Positions 8,668 through 17,643 are shown, counted from the stretch's first letter. The stretch is 63,210 nt of DNA from Longimicrobium sp. (GCA_036389135.1 DASVQP010000074.1:1-63210), one strand, 5' to 3'. The notes: generated by a model from the sequence alone, not told the origin. Translations and numbers: made by a program.

Positions 8668-9666
8668 ATGCCTCGGCTCCCACTGTGCCCAGCCGGAATC
8701 CTGCTGCTCGTGGCGACGGCATGCGCACCCGCCGCGGGCAGCAGACCCTACGCCGCCCCGCCGTCTGCATTCCGGGCGCTGGTGTGGAACGTCGGCGACT
8801 CCTCCTTCGTCGTGCACCCCACGACCTTTCGCGGGGTCCTCCGCGCCGCCGACGCGGACGTGCTGATCCTGGACGAGGTGGGCGGTGAGATCGAGCCCTC
8901 CGAGCTGATCCCGATCCTGCGCGGCCTTCGGGGCGAGGCGGACACGGTGTGGCACCTGGCGTGGGGCGTGGGCGGCGACTACCAGCGCACCGTGATCGCC
9001 TCCCGCGAGCCGGTCGAGCCCCTTCGCGAATTCTCGCCCCTGCCCTTCACCCGCACGACGCAGCCGGTGTTCGACCGCGCGCCCGATTCGCTGCACGCCA
9101 GGCTCCGGCGCGACTTCGATCGCGGCGTCGCCACCAACGGCGCGGTCGTGCGGTCCGGCGGACGCAGGCTCCTCGTCGTGGGTCTGGACCTGTGGGCCCG
9201 AGGGACGCGCGACAGCTGGGAGGAAGCCCGCCGCCGCGTGGAAGCCGCGACGATACGCGACGCGGTGGGCCGGGTGCTCGCCCGCCTCTCGTCGGAGGGG
9301 CGCGCGGTGGATGGCGTGGTGCTGGGAGGCGACATGAACCTCGTCGCCGGGCGCGCGCCCCTGGACACGCTGACAGCCTCGCCCGGCGCCGGGTGGCGGC
9401 CGCTCGCCATCGCCCCCGCGCTCCACGCCGACGGCCTGTCGCGCTGGACGTGGGACGGCCGCGGCACGCCCTTCCACAGCCGCCAGATGGACCTGACGTT
9501 GTACAGCCCTGAGGCGCTCTCGGTGGAGCAGGCGCGCGTCTTCGACTCGGAGCAGATGGCCCCCGAGGAACTCGCGCGCTTCGGCCTGGGCGCGGACGCA
9601 TCGAAGTCCCTCTCGCGCCACCGTCCGGTGATCGTCAGCTTCCGGTGGCTCCCGGCGCGGTGGTAG
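8668..9666 (+). CDS. secreted endonuclease/exonuclease/phosphatase family protein
   Basis: The 332-residue product has a lipoprotein-type signal (GILLLVATAC). The rest follows the EEP fold of DNase I and Mg2+ phosphatases: an early ALVWNVG motif with the metal-side asparagine, VLILDEVGG where the family has its catalytic Glu, then VLGGDMNLV (the GD-x-N motif), and a terminal SRHRPVIVSF (S-x-H motif). All key residues are present. The substrate could be nucleic acid, a phospholipid or a phosphoester outside the cytoplasm. The ATG at 8668 was chosen over an upstream frame because it gives the signal peptide. Confidence 0.88.
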   Translation: MPRLPLCPAGILLLVATACAPAAGSRPYAAPPSAFRALVWNVGDSSFVVHPTTFRGVLRAADADVLILDEVGGEIEPSELIPILRGLRGEADTVWHLAWGVGGDYQRTVIASREPVEPLREFSPLPFTRTTQPVFDRAPDSLHARLRRDFDRGVATNGAVVRSGGRRLLVVGLDLWARGTRDSWEEARRRVEAATIRDAVGRVLARLSSEGRAVDGVVLGGDMNLVAGRAPLDTLTASPGAGWRPLAIAPALHADGLSRWTWDGRGTPFHSRQMDLTLYSPEALSVEQARVFDSEQMAPEELARFGLGADASKSLSRHRPVIVSFRWLPARW

Positions 9667-9722
9667 TGCGAGGCCCCGGATCAGCGGCGATGCTCGACCC
9701 GCACCCCCGCCAGCCCGCGGGT

Positions 9723-10250
9723 TCAATCCTCGGCGAACCTGCGCTCCAGTGCATCGATGCGCTTTCCGGCCTCCTCGTCTACCACGGCGAGCTGTTCGAG
9801 GATCGTGCTCCACGCGTCGGGCAGCTCCATCGTCCCTGCCCGAGCAGCATCCGAAGCCGCGACGATGGCGCGGCGCGACGCGATCTCCCGGGCACCGGGG
9901 GGAGGGCCGAACCACTCCTCGGTGTACTGCAGCGGGTCCGCCGTTCCGTGCACCGCGAAGTTCTTCCGGGCGCGCTCGATCGCCTGGGGCGTGGCGGACG
10001 GGTCGTGCAGCCAATCGCACACCCCGCAATCGGGAAGCGGCGAGGCGGCATCGAAGGTGGGGCATCCGCAGCAGGGGCAGTCGGCCCACTGCACGTCCGC
10101 CCCCGTCACTCCGTTCAGATGATTGCGGTACTCGGCGAGCGTGGACGGCGCGGCCGTGAACCCCTCGACGCGGCTCGGCGCCGGACGAAGGTAGCGCCAG
10201 CCGACTGCGCAGACGATCAGCGTGAGCCCGCCAAGTACGAAAATTTGCAT
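9723..10250 (-). CDS. membrane-anchored CPCC cysteine-rich protein
   Basis: The 175-residue product begins with one transmembrane helix (MQIFVLGGLTLIVCAVGW) and then carries a CPCC-type cysteine cluster: C58, C60, C61 and C63 in DCPCCGCPTF and C75, C78 in DCGVCDW. That is the pattern of the CPCC family, probably a zinc-binding knuckle. The C-terminal 90 residues are helical and include an EEWFG motif. CPCC domains are usually soluble and stand-alone, so the membrane anchor is less common. It is followed 37 bases upstream by another membrane gene on the same strand. Confidence 0.75.
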   Translation of the reverse strand: MQIFVLGGLTLIVCAVGWRYLRPAPSRVEGFTAAPSTLAEYRNHLNGVTGADVQWADCPCCGCPTFDAASPLPDCGVCDWLHDPSATPQAIERARKNFAVHGTADPLQYTEEWFGPPPGAREIASRRAIVAASDAARAGTMELPDAWSTILEQLAVVDEEAGKRIDALERRFAED

Positions 10251-10287
10251 TCGGAGCCTGATCCTGCTTCGATTGGATGGTACGCTA

Positions 10288-11022
10288 TCACCTGTAGTAG
10301 TAATACCACTGTCCATGCGCGTTTTCCACCACCGCATGCGTGCCAGGCACCACCATCCCGCTGCGGAGCGGCGGTGCGCCCTTCTTCGCGTGCACCAGGC
10401 CCCCGTCGCGGCTGCGGCTGAAGAGTACGTAGTCGCCCTCAATGGAGATCATCTCCAGGTGGAAGCGCCGCAGCTTGCGCCGGAAGTCCTCGTACACGGC
10501 GGGGTCGATGCTGTCGCGCGCGAGCACATCCGCGAGCAGCGCGCGATTGCTCCCCCAACGTTCAGTCCCGATGGAATCGAGCTCGGCGCGCGTCCTTCTT
10601 ACGATCGTTCCGTTGAGGGAATGGGTGTAACCCTCCGGCCACTCCCACATCTTGCGAATCCTTCCGTACTCGTGCACCTGCGTGGCGAACTCGTTGAGAT
10701 CGCGCCTTTGCAGAAAGCGCGAGTTGTTGAGGCGGACCAGCGGCGGCGGAACGACCTCAAGGATCAGTACCCCCAGCACCAGCGCGGACGCCGCGGCGCT
10801 CCACCGGCCCCACGATCTGGGCGACCGGAGCACCCACAGGAAGATGAGGAAGCCGGTGATCATGATGCCGAGGGAGCCGCAGAGCGCCCACCACGTCACC
10901 ACGGGCCGATACAATCCCGACGAAAGATCGGCCAGCCAGAGCAGAACGCTCGCGGCATAGCCCACGAACATGAGCAGCGCGAGGCGGCGGATGCGCGGCC
11001 TGGAAGGCGTGGCACCGGTCAT
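10288..11022 (-). CDS. membrane protein of unknown function
   Basis: The 244-residue product has three hydrophobic helices in its first 105 residues (LALLMFVGYAASVLLWLA; VTWWALCGSLGIMITGFLIF; a third near ASALVLGVLILEV) and then a soluble, probably extracytoplasmic domain ending in WYYYYR. It is not a recognised family. The start codon overlaps the stop of the upstream hydrolase gene by 4 bases (11019-11022), so the two are translationally coupled. Confidence 0.78.
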   Translation of the reverse strand: MTGATPSRPRIRRLALLMFVGYAASVLLWLADLSSGLYRPVVTWWALCGSLGIMITGFLIFLWVLRSPRSWGRWSAAASALVLGVLILEVVPPPLVRLNNSRFLQRRDLNEFATQVHEYGRIRKMWEWPEGYTHSLNGTIVRRTRAELDSIGTERWGSNRALLADVLARDSIDPAVYEDFRRKLRRFHLEMISIEGDYVLFSRSRDGGLVHAKKGAPPLRSGMVVPGTHAVVENAHGQWYYYYR

Positions 11023-11981
11023 CGCCCGAGCACGCGCGCGAGAAGCTCCGGCATCGCGTGGAAGTGGTCGACGTGATCCGGCGCGGAGTTCCCCGCGTAG
11101 CCGAGGAGCTGGAACCCGCCCGCGCGCACCTCGCTGAGCTGCTGCAATCCGCGAGGGCCCCAGCGCAGACGGCGCGTGCGGCGCAGGCCCAGCTCGCGCA
11201 GCAGCCAGTCGGCGGTCTCGGTGGTGCTGGCGTAGGTGCCGGGGAAGATTTCCGAGTGCGTGACGAGGAACCGCTTCTCGCCGCGCATGGCCGCGCGCGC
11301 GAATGCCGCGAACGCCGCCAGGTTGGTGCTGTCCAGCGTGCCGCCCGCGGCCAGCGGCGTGCCCTCGGGCACGTACGACGTGTGCATGCCGTCCAGCAGG
11401 AGCACCGCGTCCACCCGCACGAAGTGGCGGGGCTCGCGCAGGATGGCGCGCACCGCGCCGTGCCCGGCGGAGAACCCCGCCAGCGTCACGCGCCGCAGCC
11501 GCACCGCCCTGCCGCCCACGGCCGACACCTCCGCGGCGACGCCCGCCAGGAGCGAGTCGAAGGCGGCCGGTTCCGCGTAGGTGCGGTGGTAGATCCCCGA
11601 CCCCGCGCCCAGGTTCACGACCGCAACCACCGCGCGTCCGCCGGCGGCCTGCTGGGGCAGCCACGCCGCGCCGTGAAAGTGGATGACGACGTCGACGGCC
11701 TCGCGCCTCCGCGCGCCGTATGGCACCAGGAGCTCCACGGGCCGTCCCCCCGGCCCCGCGAACGAGCGCCTGGCGCCCGCGACCTCCCTCCTGACGAGAC
11801 GCTCGTGCGCGCGCGTCTCCTCCACCATGGGCGACGGGTTCTGCGACGGCGCGGGAGTCTGCGCCGCGGCAGGCGCCGTGCACACCAGCGCCGTGATCGC
11901 CGCGGCGATGGGGCGAAGGGCCGCCGGCCTTCCCGTGCGCGTCAGGCCTTCAACCCGGCGGCGGGGCGGCAAGCCCGTCAC
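11019..11981 (-). CDS. secreted alpha/beta-hydrolase-like protein
   Basis: From a GTG start the product is 320 residues with an N-terminal signal sequence ending A-A-A-Q. The core shows an alpha/beta-hydrolase pattern: an oxyanion strand VDVVIHFHGAAW, a nucleophile elbow GFSAGHG, and a late histidine region SAPDHVDHFHAMPE that may supply the catalytic His. It could be an esterase of the polyhydroxybutyrate-depolymerase or poly-esterase type, but the substrate is not evident. It overlaps its upstream neighbour by 32 bases, so the true start may be slightly downstream. Confidence 0.75.
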   Translation of the reverse strand: MTGLPPRRRVEGLTRTGRPAALRPIAAAITALVCTAPAAAQTPAPSQNPSPMVEETRAHERLVRREVAGARRSFAGPGGRPVELLVPYGARRREAVDVVIHFHGAAWLPQQAAGGRAVVAVVNLGAGSGIYHRTYAEPAAFDSLLAGVAAEVSAVGGRAVRLRRVTLAGFSAGHGAVRAILREPRHFVRVDAVLLLDGMHTSYVPEGTPLAAGGTLDSTNLAAFAAFARAAMRGEKRFLVTHSEIFPGTYASTTETADWLLRELGLRRTRRLRWGPRGLQQLSEVRAGGFQLLGYAGNSAPDHVDHFHAMPELLARVLGR

Positions 11982-12489
11982 CCAGCCGCCTCAGCCAGCG
12001 CCAGTGCAGCAGAAAGAGCCCGGCCGCGAGCAGGCTCAGCAGCCCGCTGGTCACCAGGGAACGCTGCGCCTGGTAGCGGTTCCGCTCGGTGCGATCCACC
12101 CGGAGTGCCTGGAAGCGCCGGCGCAGCTCGGCCTCGCCCGGGGGCGCCTTTCGCAGCGACTCCCGCTCGGACTCGTCCAGGTAGGGAGACTGGTGATAGG
12201 TGGCCCTGTACGCCTCGAACGACGAGAGCGACGGCCCGAAGTCGTTCTCGCCCTGGAGCGGGTTCGCGAGCGTGAAGAAGCTGTTCACCAGGGCCGCGCT
12301 GGAGAACAGCAGCGTGACGACGCACACCAGGCAGACGGAGTATCCGTACCACTGCGAGATTCGATTCGGCCGGTCCACGGCGTCCCTCCTGGCCAGAGTG
12401 CTCGCGAATCCGATCCAGAGGATCAGCGGAAACCCGAAGATGATGAGCGGAAGCCAGAACAGCGCGGGCGAGGCCAATGCGAAGCTCAT
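11950..12489 (-). CDS. membrane protein of unknown function
   Basis: The 179-residue product has two N-terminal transmembrane helices (ALFWLPLIIFGFPLILWIGF and YSVCLVCVVTLLFSSAALV), a charged loop of about 70 residues, and one C-terminal helix (LVTSGLLSLLAAGLFLLHW). No family was recognised. It heads the minus-strand run that continues into the hydrolase and the next membrane gene, an overlapping three-gene operon. Confidence 0.75.
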   Translation of the reverse strand: MSFALASPALFWLPLIIFGFPLILWIGFASTLARRDAVDRPNRISQWYGYSVCLVCVVTLLFSSAALVNSFFTLANPLQGENDFGPSLSSFEAYRATYHQSPYLDESERESLRKAPPGEAELRRRFQALRVDRTERNRYQAQRSLVTSGLLSLLAAGLFLLHWRWLRRLGDGLAAPPPG

Positions 12490-12593
12490 ATCGACGCTAC
12501 TCCGTTCCCCCGGGAAGGCGACCGGCTCCGCGGCCGGCGAACGCCTCCAAACTCAGGCGCGGCGTGCACGCAGCGCAAGAGTTTCGTAGTTCC

Positions 12594-13319
12594 TCACGGC
12601 GCTCCACCCCATTCCAGACCGGCGGGCAGAAGGTCGCAGAACGCGAACCGCTCCATGCGCAGCACCACCTCGCCCACCGTGTAGGGCACCGGATGACGGA
12701 ACCCCGGCCCCGCGGACACAAAGGTGTGGAACTCCCCCCGCTCGCCGCATGGGTCCACATTGGCGGGCAGCTCCGCGAGGAGCGCCGCATCGTAGGGGCG
12801 CCCCGCGAAAGCCGCCGGCAGCACCCGTGTATCCACGCAGACCAGCCGCGCCACGATGCCGCTCGCGAACACCTCCCGCGCCAGATCGCGCGTCGCTTCG
12901 CCCCAGAGCGGAAAGAGCGCGCCGAAGCCGAGCGCCTCCACGCGTTCCTCGCGGTACCGCCGCACGTCCTCCAAAAAGATGTCTCCGAAGGCCAGCCGCT
13001 TCACCCCTGGCATGCGCGCGCGCAGCTCCCCCAGCGCAGTGGCGAGCGCGGCATCGTACGCCTCGTTCGTGCTCTCCGGCGCGAGGGTGACCTCCTGAAG
13101 GGGCAGCCCCAGCGCCTCGGCCTGCGCGTGGAGGAGCGAGCGGCGCACCCCATGGATGCTCACCCAGTCGTACCCCGCCGTCACCGTGGTGAGCAGCCCG
13201 GCCACCTCGATGCCCGGATCGTCACGCAGCCGGGCCAGGGCGAGCGCGCTGTCCTTGCCGCCGCTCCAGCTGAGGACCACTGGCTCCCTTGAAGGCAGCG
13301 GAACCGCAACAGGCTGCAT
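12594..13319 (-). CDS. Dph6-related ATP pyrophosphatase (diphthine-ammonia-ligase-like)
   Basis: The 241-residue product carries the N-type ATP pyrophosphatase loop SGGKDS (residues 19-24) and the family's further motifs SIHGVRRSLL, FGDIFLEDVRRYREERV and NVDPCGERGEFHTFV. In archaea and eukaryotes this family amidates diphthine on EF-2. Bacteria lack diphthamide, so the bacterial members activate some other acid with ATP for amide formation, the substrate being unknown. The ATG at 13319 has an AGGCGG site upstream; an in-frame ATG at 13379 lacks one. Confidence 0.88.
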   Translation of the reverse strand: MQPVAVPLPSREPVVLSWSGGKDSALALARLRDDPGIEVAGLLTTVTAGYDWVSIHGVRRSLLHAQAEALGLPLQEVTLAPESTNEAYDAALATALGELRARMPGVKRLAFGDIFLEDVRRYREERVEALGFGALFPLWGEATRDLAREVFASGIVARLVCVDTRVLPAAFAGRPYDAALLAELPANVDPCGERGEFHTFVSAGPGFRHPVPYTVGEVVLRMERFAFCDLLPAGLEWGGAP

Positions 13320-13368
13320 CGCGCCGCCTGGAGCGACGCGATCCGGTCGCGCGGCGATGCGCTGGGAG

Positions 13369-14040
13369 TCAGCCGGCATCGCTGTTGGTTGACGGTTCAG
13401 CCGTGGGCTCAGCCGCCGCTGCCGCACTCTTCCGCAGCGGCTTCGCGAGCCGCCGGCTCATCAGGGGTCCGTAGCCAACGAGTATTACGCCTCCGAAAAC
13501 CCACAGCCAGAACAGCAGCCGCACCATCGCGCGCCAATCCGGGCCGGCGGGCCACACATCCAGGAAGCGGTGCGGCGGCTTCCGGTCGACGTAGACCCAG
13601 ATGCTGTCGCCCTCACCGAGCAGCCGGTGCGCGTGCTTGCGCGGGGCGACAAGGCGGCCGCCCGCGTCGGGGTAGCGGTAATAGACCAGCAGGTTCCCAA
13701 AGACGTTCTCGCCCAGCACGGCGCCGCGCGCGGAGTCGGCCCGGGCGACCATCTCCGGTACGCCCCGCCGCTCCTGCCAGTGCGACCAGAGGATCAGGAG
13801 CGAAACGGGCACCAGGAACACGGCCGGGCGCCACAGCACGCCGGGCGCCAGCGAGATGTGCTGCACGGCCAGCCCGGCGCCGAGGCCGAACAGCGCGCTG
13901 ATCGACACGAGCAGCAGGCAGATGACGACGAAACCCGCGCCGAAGGTGGGCGGAAGACCCAGGTACAGGAGGAGGCCCGCCATCCAGGCGGCACCGAGCG
14001 AGGCTCCAACGCGGCCGGGCGTGATCTCGGGAATCTTCAT
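13369..14040 (-). CDS. DUF3592-like membrane protein
   Basis: The 223-residue product has two or three N-terminal helices (about residues 14-65 and 73-90), an extracytoplasmic beta domain with the DUF3592-type ending EGDSIWVYVDRKPPHR, and one last helix (LLFWLWVFGGVILVGYGPL). The C-terminal tail is Ala-rich and charged. DUF3592 proteins are widespread small membrane proteins of unknown role. It ends 50 bases before the Dph6-like gene. Confidence 0.75.
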   Translation of the reverse strand: MKIPEITPGRVGASLGAAWMAGLLLYLGLPPTFGAGFVVICLLLVSISALFGLGAGLAVQHISLAPGVLWRPAVFLVPVSLLILWSHWQERRGVPEMVARADSARGAVLGENVFGNLLVYYRYPDAGGRLVAPRKHAHRLLGEGDSIWVYVDRKPPHRFLDVWPAGPDWRAMVRLLFWLWVFGGVILVGYGPLMSRRLAKPLRKSAAAAAEPTAEPSTNSDAG

Positions 14041-14058
14041 GCTGCGTCCGCCGCCGCT

Positions 14059-14847
14059 TCAGGGTGAGCTTTCAAGCCGCTCTGTCGCTTGAGGAGAAGG
14101 TGTGCGCCCGACGCGCAAAGACAGTGGCCAGCGCACCGTTGTCTGTACCTCGGGATCGCCCCAGTGCATCTCGAGCTCGGGCCTCACCTCCGCGAGCGGA
14201 TCGTGGCCGGTTGCCTGGGCGTATCGCTGCGTCGCGGACCATGTGCCGAGATAGCCCAGCAGCCCCTCCATGCTCGTCCGCATCTCCATCGAAAAGGAAG
14301 GAGCCGGAATCTCGATGAAGGGAAAGTGCAGGCCGCCATATCCCTCCTCCACCAGGCGGCGCTCCGGGGGCCAGTACGGGCCGACGGTCTCTGAATAGAA
14401 CCGGTCGAGCGTGTGCTGCAAGGCCGCGTCGGGCAGCACCATGTGCCCGTAGCACCAGACCGCGAGCACCCCGCCCGGCCGCAGCACTCGCGTGGCCTCT
14501 GCGTAGAACGCGGGCAGATCGAACCAGTGCAGCGCCTGCGCGACGGTGAGCAGCTCCACCGAAGCCGCTCCCAGACCGCTCCGCTCGGCCGGCGCCACCC
14601 GGTACTCGACGCGCGGATGTGGCTCCGCGTGCGCGATCTGCGCCGCGCTGGCATCGGTGGCGACCACCCGCGCGAGGTGCCCGGCGAGCGCGACGGCGGC
14701 CTGGCCGCTCCCGGTGGCGCAATCCCACGCATCCGCCTCCTTCGAGACCAGAGAGGCCAGGTACGAAAAGAGCGCCGCCGGGTAGCGCGGCCGGAACCGC
14801 GCGTACTCGGCGGCGGCGCCGGAGAAGTGGTCCGCGAACTCAGCCAT
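14059..14847 (-). CDS. class I SAM-dependent methyltransferase
   Basis: The 262-residue cytoplasmic enzyme has the Rossmann methyltransferase core: motif I AWDCATGSGQAA, the acidic end of strand 2 VVATDASAAQI, motif II VELLTVAQALHWFD and post-motif RPGGVLAVWCYG. The HWFD sequence matches the Methyltransf_11 branch related to yeast trans-aconitate methyltransferase Tmt1/Crg1. A small-acid or small-molecule substrate is likely. Full length, with the ATG giving the usual FADHFSG opening of that group. Confidence 0.93.
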   Translation of the reverse strand: MAEFADHFSGAAAEYARFRPRYPAALFSYLASLVSKEADAWDCATGSGQAAVALAGHLARVVATDASAAQIAHAEPHPRVEYRVAPAERSGLGAASVELLTVAQALHWFDLPAFYAEATRVLRPGGVLAVWCYGHMVLPDAALQHTLDRFYSETVGPYWPPERRLVEEGYGGLHFPFIEIPAPSFSMEMRTSMEGLLGYLGTWSATQRYAQATGHDPLAEVRPELEMHWGDPEVQTTVRWPLSLRVGRTPSPQATERLESSP

Positions 14848-14883
14848 ACGTGAGGGGCGCGCTGTCCAGCGTCGGTACCCCGC

Positions 14884-15663
14884 TCATTCTGCGACGACCT
14901 GGATGTTGTAGCGGATGTCGTTCGACTCCTTTTCGCGGATCCACTTCTCCGCGAATCCGGCCACGCCGTGAAGCGGGTAGAGCGCGCCCCCGAGCTCCGC
15001 GACCGTCGCGTCCCGCCGCGAGATCACGCGCGGCCACTGGTCGGCCGGCGCGTGGGCGAGATCCTTTGCCAGCGCCCAGGCGAAGTCGCGCGCCACGTCG
15101 ATGCCGAAATCGAAGATCCGGTCTTCCAGCGAGGGCGCGATCTCCTCGATGCGGGCCAGGCGGGGCGAGATCTCGGCAAGCTCATCCTCCACGACGCGCA
15201 CCAGGCGGGAGAGCACCTCGTTGATCTTTTTGAAGTCGGGCCACAGCGCCTCCAGCTCGGCGGGATTCGGCGCCACCGTGGCCGCGGCGATCCCCAGGTC
15301 CAGGTTGATGTGCGCGTTCATCCCCAGGAGCAGGTGCTGCACGACGAGCGGGGCGGGATCGTCCAGCGCGCCGAAGGCCACCTGCCAGCTGCGGCTGGGC
15401 TGGGCTCCCGCGCAGTGCTGGTCCCACGCATGTAGGAAGCGGCTCGCGAACACCACGTCCAGCCGCTCCATGCGGGCGTTGTCCTGGAACACGTTCCCGG
15501 CCACCAGGGCACGCCGCACGTTGGTGGTTACGCGCTCGTACAGCGCCGCGAAGTAGCCGATGCGCTCCCCATCGCGGAGCGCCTTGTCGAGAATGGCATT
15601 GAGAGCCGCGATGATCTCGTCGATGGTCTGGGGCGCGCCCGCCGGGGGCGTGGAGGCTTGCAT
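14884..15663 (-). CDS. DUF5995 family protein
   Basis: The 259-residue helical protein begins with TIDEIIAALNAILD and includes the family core LHAWDQHCAG and LLLGMNAHINLDLGIA, in which H and D residues could bind a metal. DUF5995 proteins occur in Actinobacteria, Bacteroidetes and others as stand-alone soluble proteins of unknown function; the all-helical pattern with conserved H/N/D residues suggests a metal-dependent enzyme, which is inference. It sits 36 bases upstream of the methyltransferase gene on the same strand. Confidence 0.82.
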   Translation of the reverse strand: MQASTPPAGAPQTIDEIIAALNAILDKALRDGERIGYFAALYERVTTNVRRALVAGNVFQDNARMERLDVVFASRFLHAWDQHCAGAQPSRSWQVAFGALDDPAPLVVQHLLLGMNAHINLDLGIAAATVAPNPAELEALWPDFKKINEVLSRLVRVVEDELAEISPRLARIEEIAPSLEDRIFDFGIDVARDFAWALAKDLAHAPADQWPRVISRRDATVAELGGALYPLHGVAGFAEKWIREKESNDIRYNIQVVAE

Positions 15664-15704
15664 GGATACCGTGGAAGGGAGAAGCGCCTCGGGGGCGTCG
15701 CGGG

Positions 15705-16373
15705 TCAGGCCCGCGCGGGTACGGGTTCAGCCGCGGGCACCGTTTCCCCGGCGGCGTGCGGGTAGGCGGCCGGCGACCACAGCTCGGGACGCCGCTGGAT
15801 CTCCCGTGCCAGCCAGGAAAGCGCCACCAGGAGCACCAGATCGCCGCCGATCAGCGCGACGTCGACTTCCGCCGCATGCCCCATCGGGAACAGCACGCCC
15901 CCCAGGACGAGGAGAAATGTCGCGGGCCTGGCGCCGAGGTGGTGGCGGGTCAGGAGCAGGCCGAGGAAGATCAGGCCCAGGGGGAACAGGATCCCGGGCA
16001 CCAGCGTCGTGAGGGTGAGGAGGGGATGGTCAGACAGGGCAGCCTCGACGGCGGCCCGGCTCTCGACGCTCAGGGCGGCACTCTCCAGGACGGCGCTCGT
16101 GCGGAAAAGCACCTGCATGCTCGCGCCCGCCATTGCGCCCACGAGCGTGACGGCGGCCGCGACGACGCCCAGTGTGGGCGCGCGCGAACGCGCGACGTGG
16201 CCGAGCGCAAAGATCGCCGGAACGAAGAGGACGAACGCGAGCCACATCACGACGGTCCACCCGAATGGTGCCGATCGGGAAAGCTGGAGCAGATCGGCGG
16301 CGGTGAGCGCGAGTGGAGCAGCGATGAGGCAGGCCGCGGCGGGCGTGCGGAGGGTGGGATGGTCCGTATCCAT
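15705..16373 (-). CDS. six-helix membrane protein of unknown function
   Basis: From the ATG at 16373 the 222-residue product has about six hydrophobic segments, beginning AAACLIAAPLALTAADLLQL and including WTVVMWLAFVLFVPAIFAL, with a final helix GGDLVLLVALSWLA. It resembles small integral membrane proteins annotated only as hypothetical. The C-terminal 20 residues are Pro/Ala-rich. An upstream in-frame start would add 25 non-hydrophobic residues with no benefit. Confidence 0.72.
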   Translation of the reverse strand: MDTDHPTLRTPAAACLIAAPLALTAADLLQLSRSAPFGWTVVMWLAFVLFVPAIFALGHVARSRAPTLGVVAAAVTLVGAMAGASMQVLFRTSAVLESAALSVESRAAVEAALSDHPLLTLTTLVPGILFPLGLIFLGLLLTRHHLGARPATFLLVLGGVLFPMGHAAEVDVALIGGDLVLLVALSWLAREIQRRPELWSPAAYPHAAGETVPAAEPVPARA

Positions 16374-16547
16374 GTTGATTCCCGGGCTCAGAAAGGGCCG
16401 GTTGATTACCCCTGTCTCTGCACCCGCAGGAGAGTCGCTCGCAACCACGCAGGTGGCAAGAGCCTTGATCCGCCTCGCCAGGCGCCCCCTTCCGAGCCAG
16501 GCGCGCGGAAACCGGCGCCGTTGCCGCGGTTGCGCCGATGGATGGAG

Positions 16548-17561
16548 CTACCGCATGTACGGCGGCACGTTCCGCTTGATCACCGTGAACTCCCGCTCGG
16601 TGAGCGGCAGCTTCTGAAAGGCGTTCCAGGTGGAGAGCGGCGAGTTGCCGCCCACCGCTCCGTCTGAGCCGAACAGCACGCGCTGGACGCCGAGCTGCCG
16701 GATACTCGCCGCGAGCCGCCGCGACACCTCCGCCGATTCGCCCAGCCCGCCCAGACCGGAGACGTCGAACCACACGTTCTTCATCCGCGGGTCCCGGTCG
16801 GCGGCGGCCCGCGCAAATACGTCGAGCGCCGCCTCCACCTGCGGATCGTCCAGGCGGCCGGCCCCCGCCAGGTGCGCGATCTGCACCACCACGCCGGGCG
16901 ATGCGGGAAGGATCTCGGTGAGGAACGTCCGCGCGTACGCCGCGCCGTAGGGACGCTGCCGCGTGACCGACGGGCGCATGTGCACCACGATCGCCATCCG
17001 CCGCTCGTTGGCCAGACGGAAGACGCGCCGTACGCGCTCCACGTGCTCCGGCTGATCCAGCTGCACGTCCGAGTTCCCGAAGTGGAGCTTCAGCCCCGTC
17101 CGCAGCCGCGGATCCGCCGCGCACCGCTCGATCTCGGCGCTTGCGTAATCGCTGAGCGGATTTACCGCGCAGAATGCGCGAAGACGTCCCGGAAAGAGAG
17201 CCACCTGCGCCGCCGTCCAATCGTTCTCGGCACGCACCCGCGCGTACTCGTCGGCCACGGGAGGCCGGTTGGGATTGGAGAACTGGTAGGCGATGGAGAA
17301 CACGGCCGCGTACCGGATTCCCGCCGAATCGAGCAGCGCGACCAGCGCCGGTGCCGTGACGCGCTCCAGGGTAGGCGAAAGCGCCTGCGTGCCCGGGCCG
17401 AAGAGGTGCTGGTGGAAGTCGCCCAGCGGTCTCGCGCGAGCATGCGCGCAGGCCGTGCTCAGCGCGAGGCCCACGCAGCACAGACGACCCAGGATGCGGA
17501 TGGCTCGGCTCCGGACGGGCGGGGCGGAGCAGGACGGAGCCGGTTGGCGCTCAGTGCACAT
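16548..17561 (-). CDS. secreted amidohydrolase family protein
   Basis: The 337-residue product has a lipoprotein-type signal (VGLALSTAC) and a TIM-barrel amidohydrolase body: GDFHQHLFG supplies the first metal histidine pair, KLHFGN and VVHMRP supply further barrel histidines, and VLFGSDGAVGG supplies the catalytic aspartate. This is the Amidohydro_2 pattern of decarboxylases and lactonases such as those acting on 2-amino-3-carboxymuconate semialdehyde or 2-pyrone dicarboxylate. Export to the cell surface makes a degradative or scavenging role more likely than a central pathway. Confidence 0.85.
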   Translation of the reverse strand: MCTERQPAPSCSAPPVRSRAIRILGRLCCVGLALSTACAHARARPLGDFHQHLFGPGTQALSPTLERVTAPALVALLDSAGIRYAAVFSIAYQFSNPNRPPVADEYARVRAENDWTAAQVALFPGRLRAFCAVNPLSDYASAEIERCAADPRLRTGLKLHFGNSDVQLDQPEHVERVRRVFRLANERRMAIVVHMRPSVTRQRPYGAAYARTFLTEILPASPGVVVQIAHLAGAGRLDDPQVEAALDVFARAAADRDPRMKNVWFDVSGLGGLGESAEVSRRLAASIRQLGVQRVLFGSDGAVGGNSPLSTWNAFQKLPLTEREFTVIKRNVPPYMR

Positions 17562-17598
17562 GAGGGGATCTCCTCGGGGCGGGGTGCGGCCAGAGTCG

Positions 17599-17643
17599 CA
17601 CCCTGCTGGTTTTCCACCACAGTGGTGGAAAACCAGCAGGGTG
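17599..17643. repeat. perfect 45-nt palindrome (22-bp arms, 1-nt centre)
   Basis: The arm CACCCTGCTGGTTTTCCACC, continued by AC, is followed by a single A and then its exact reverse complement. The stem has no mismatch. It stands between the stop of dinB-like gene 17719 and the start of the amidohydrolase, both on the minus strand. No T-tract follows on either strand, so it is not a typical intrinsic terminator. An operator for a dimeric regulator or a cruciform-forming element are alternatives. Confidence 0.85.

Noticed and set aside
17599-17643. Reading the perfect palindrome as a Rho-independent terminator
   Set aside because: No T-tract follows the stem on either strand, and the gene upstream ends 76 bases earlier, so the structure was kept as a palindromic repeat.
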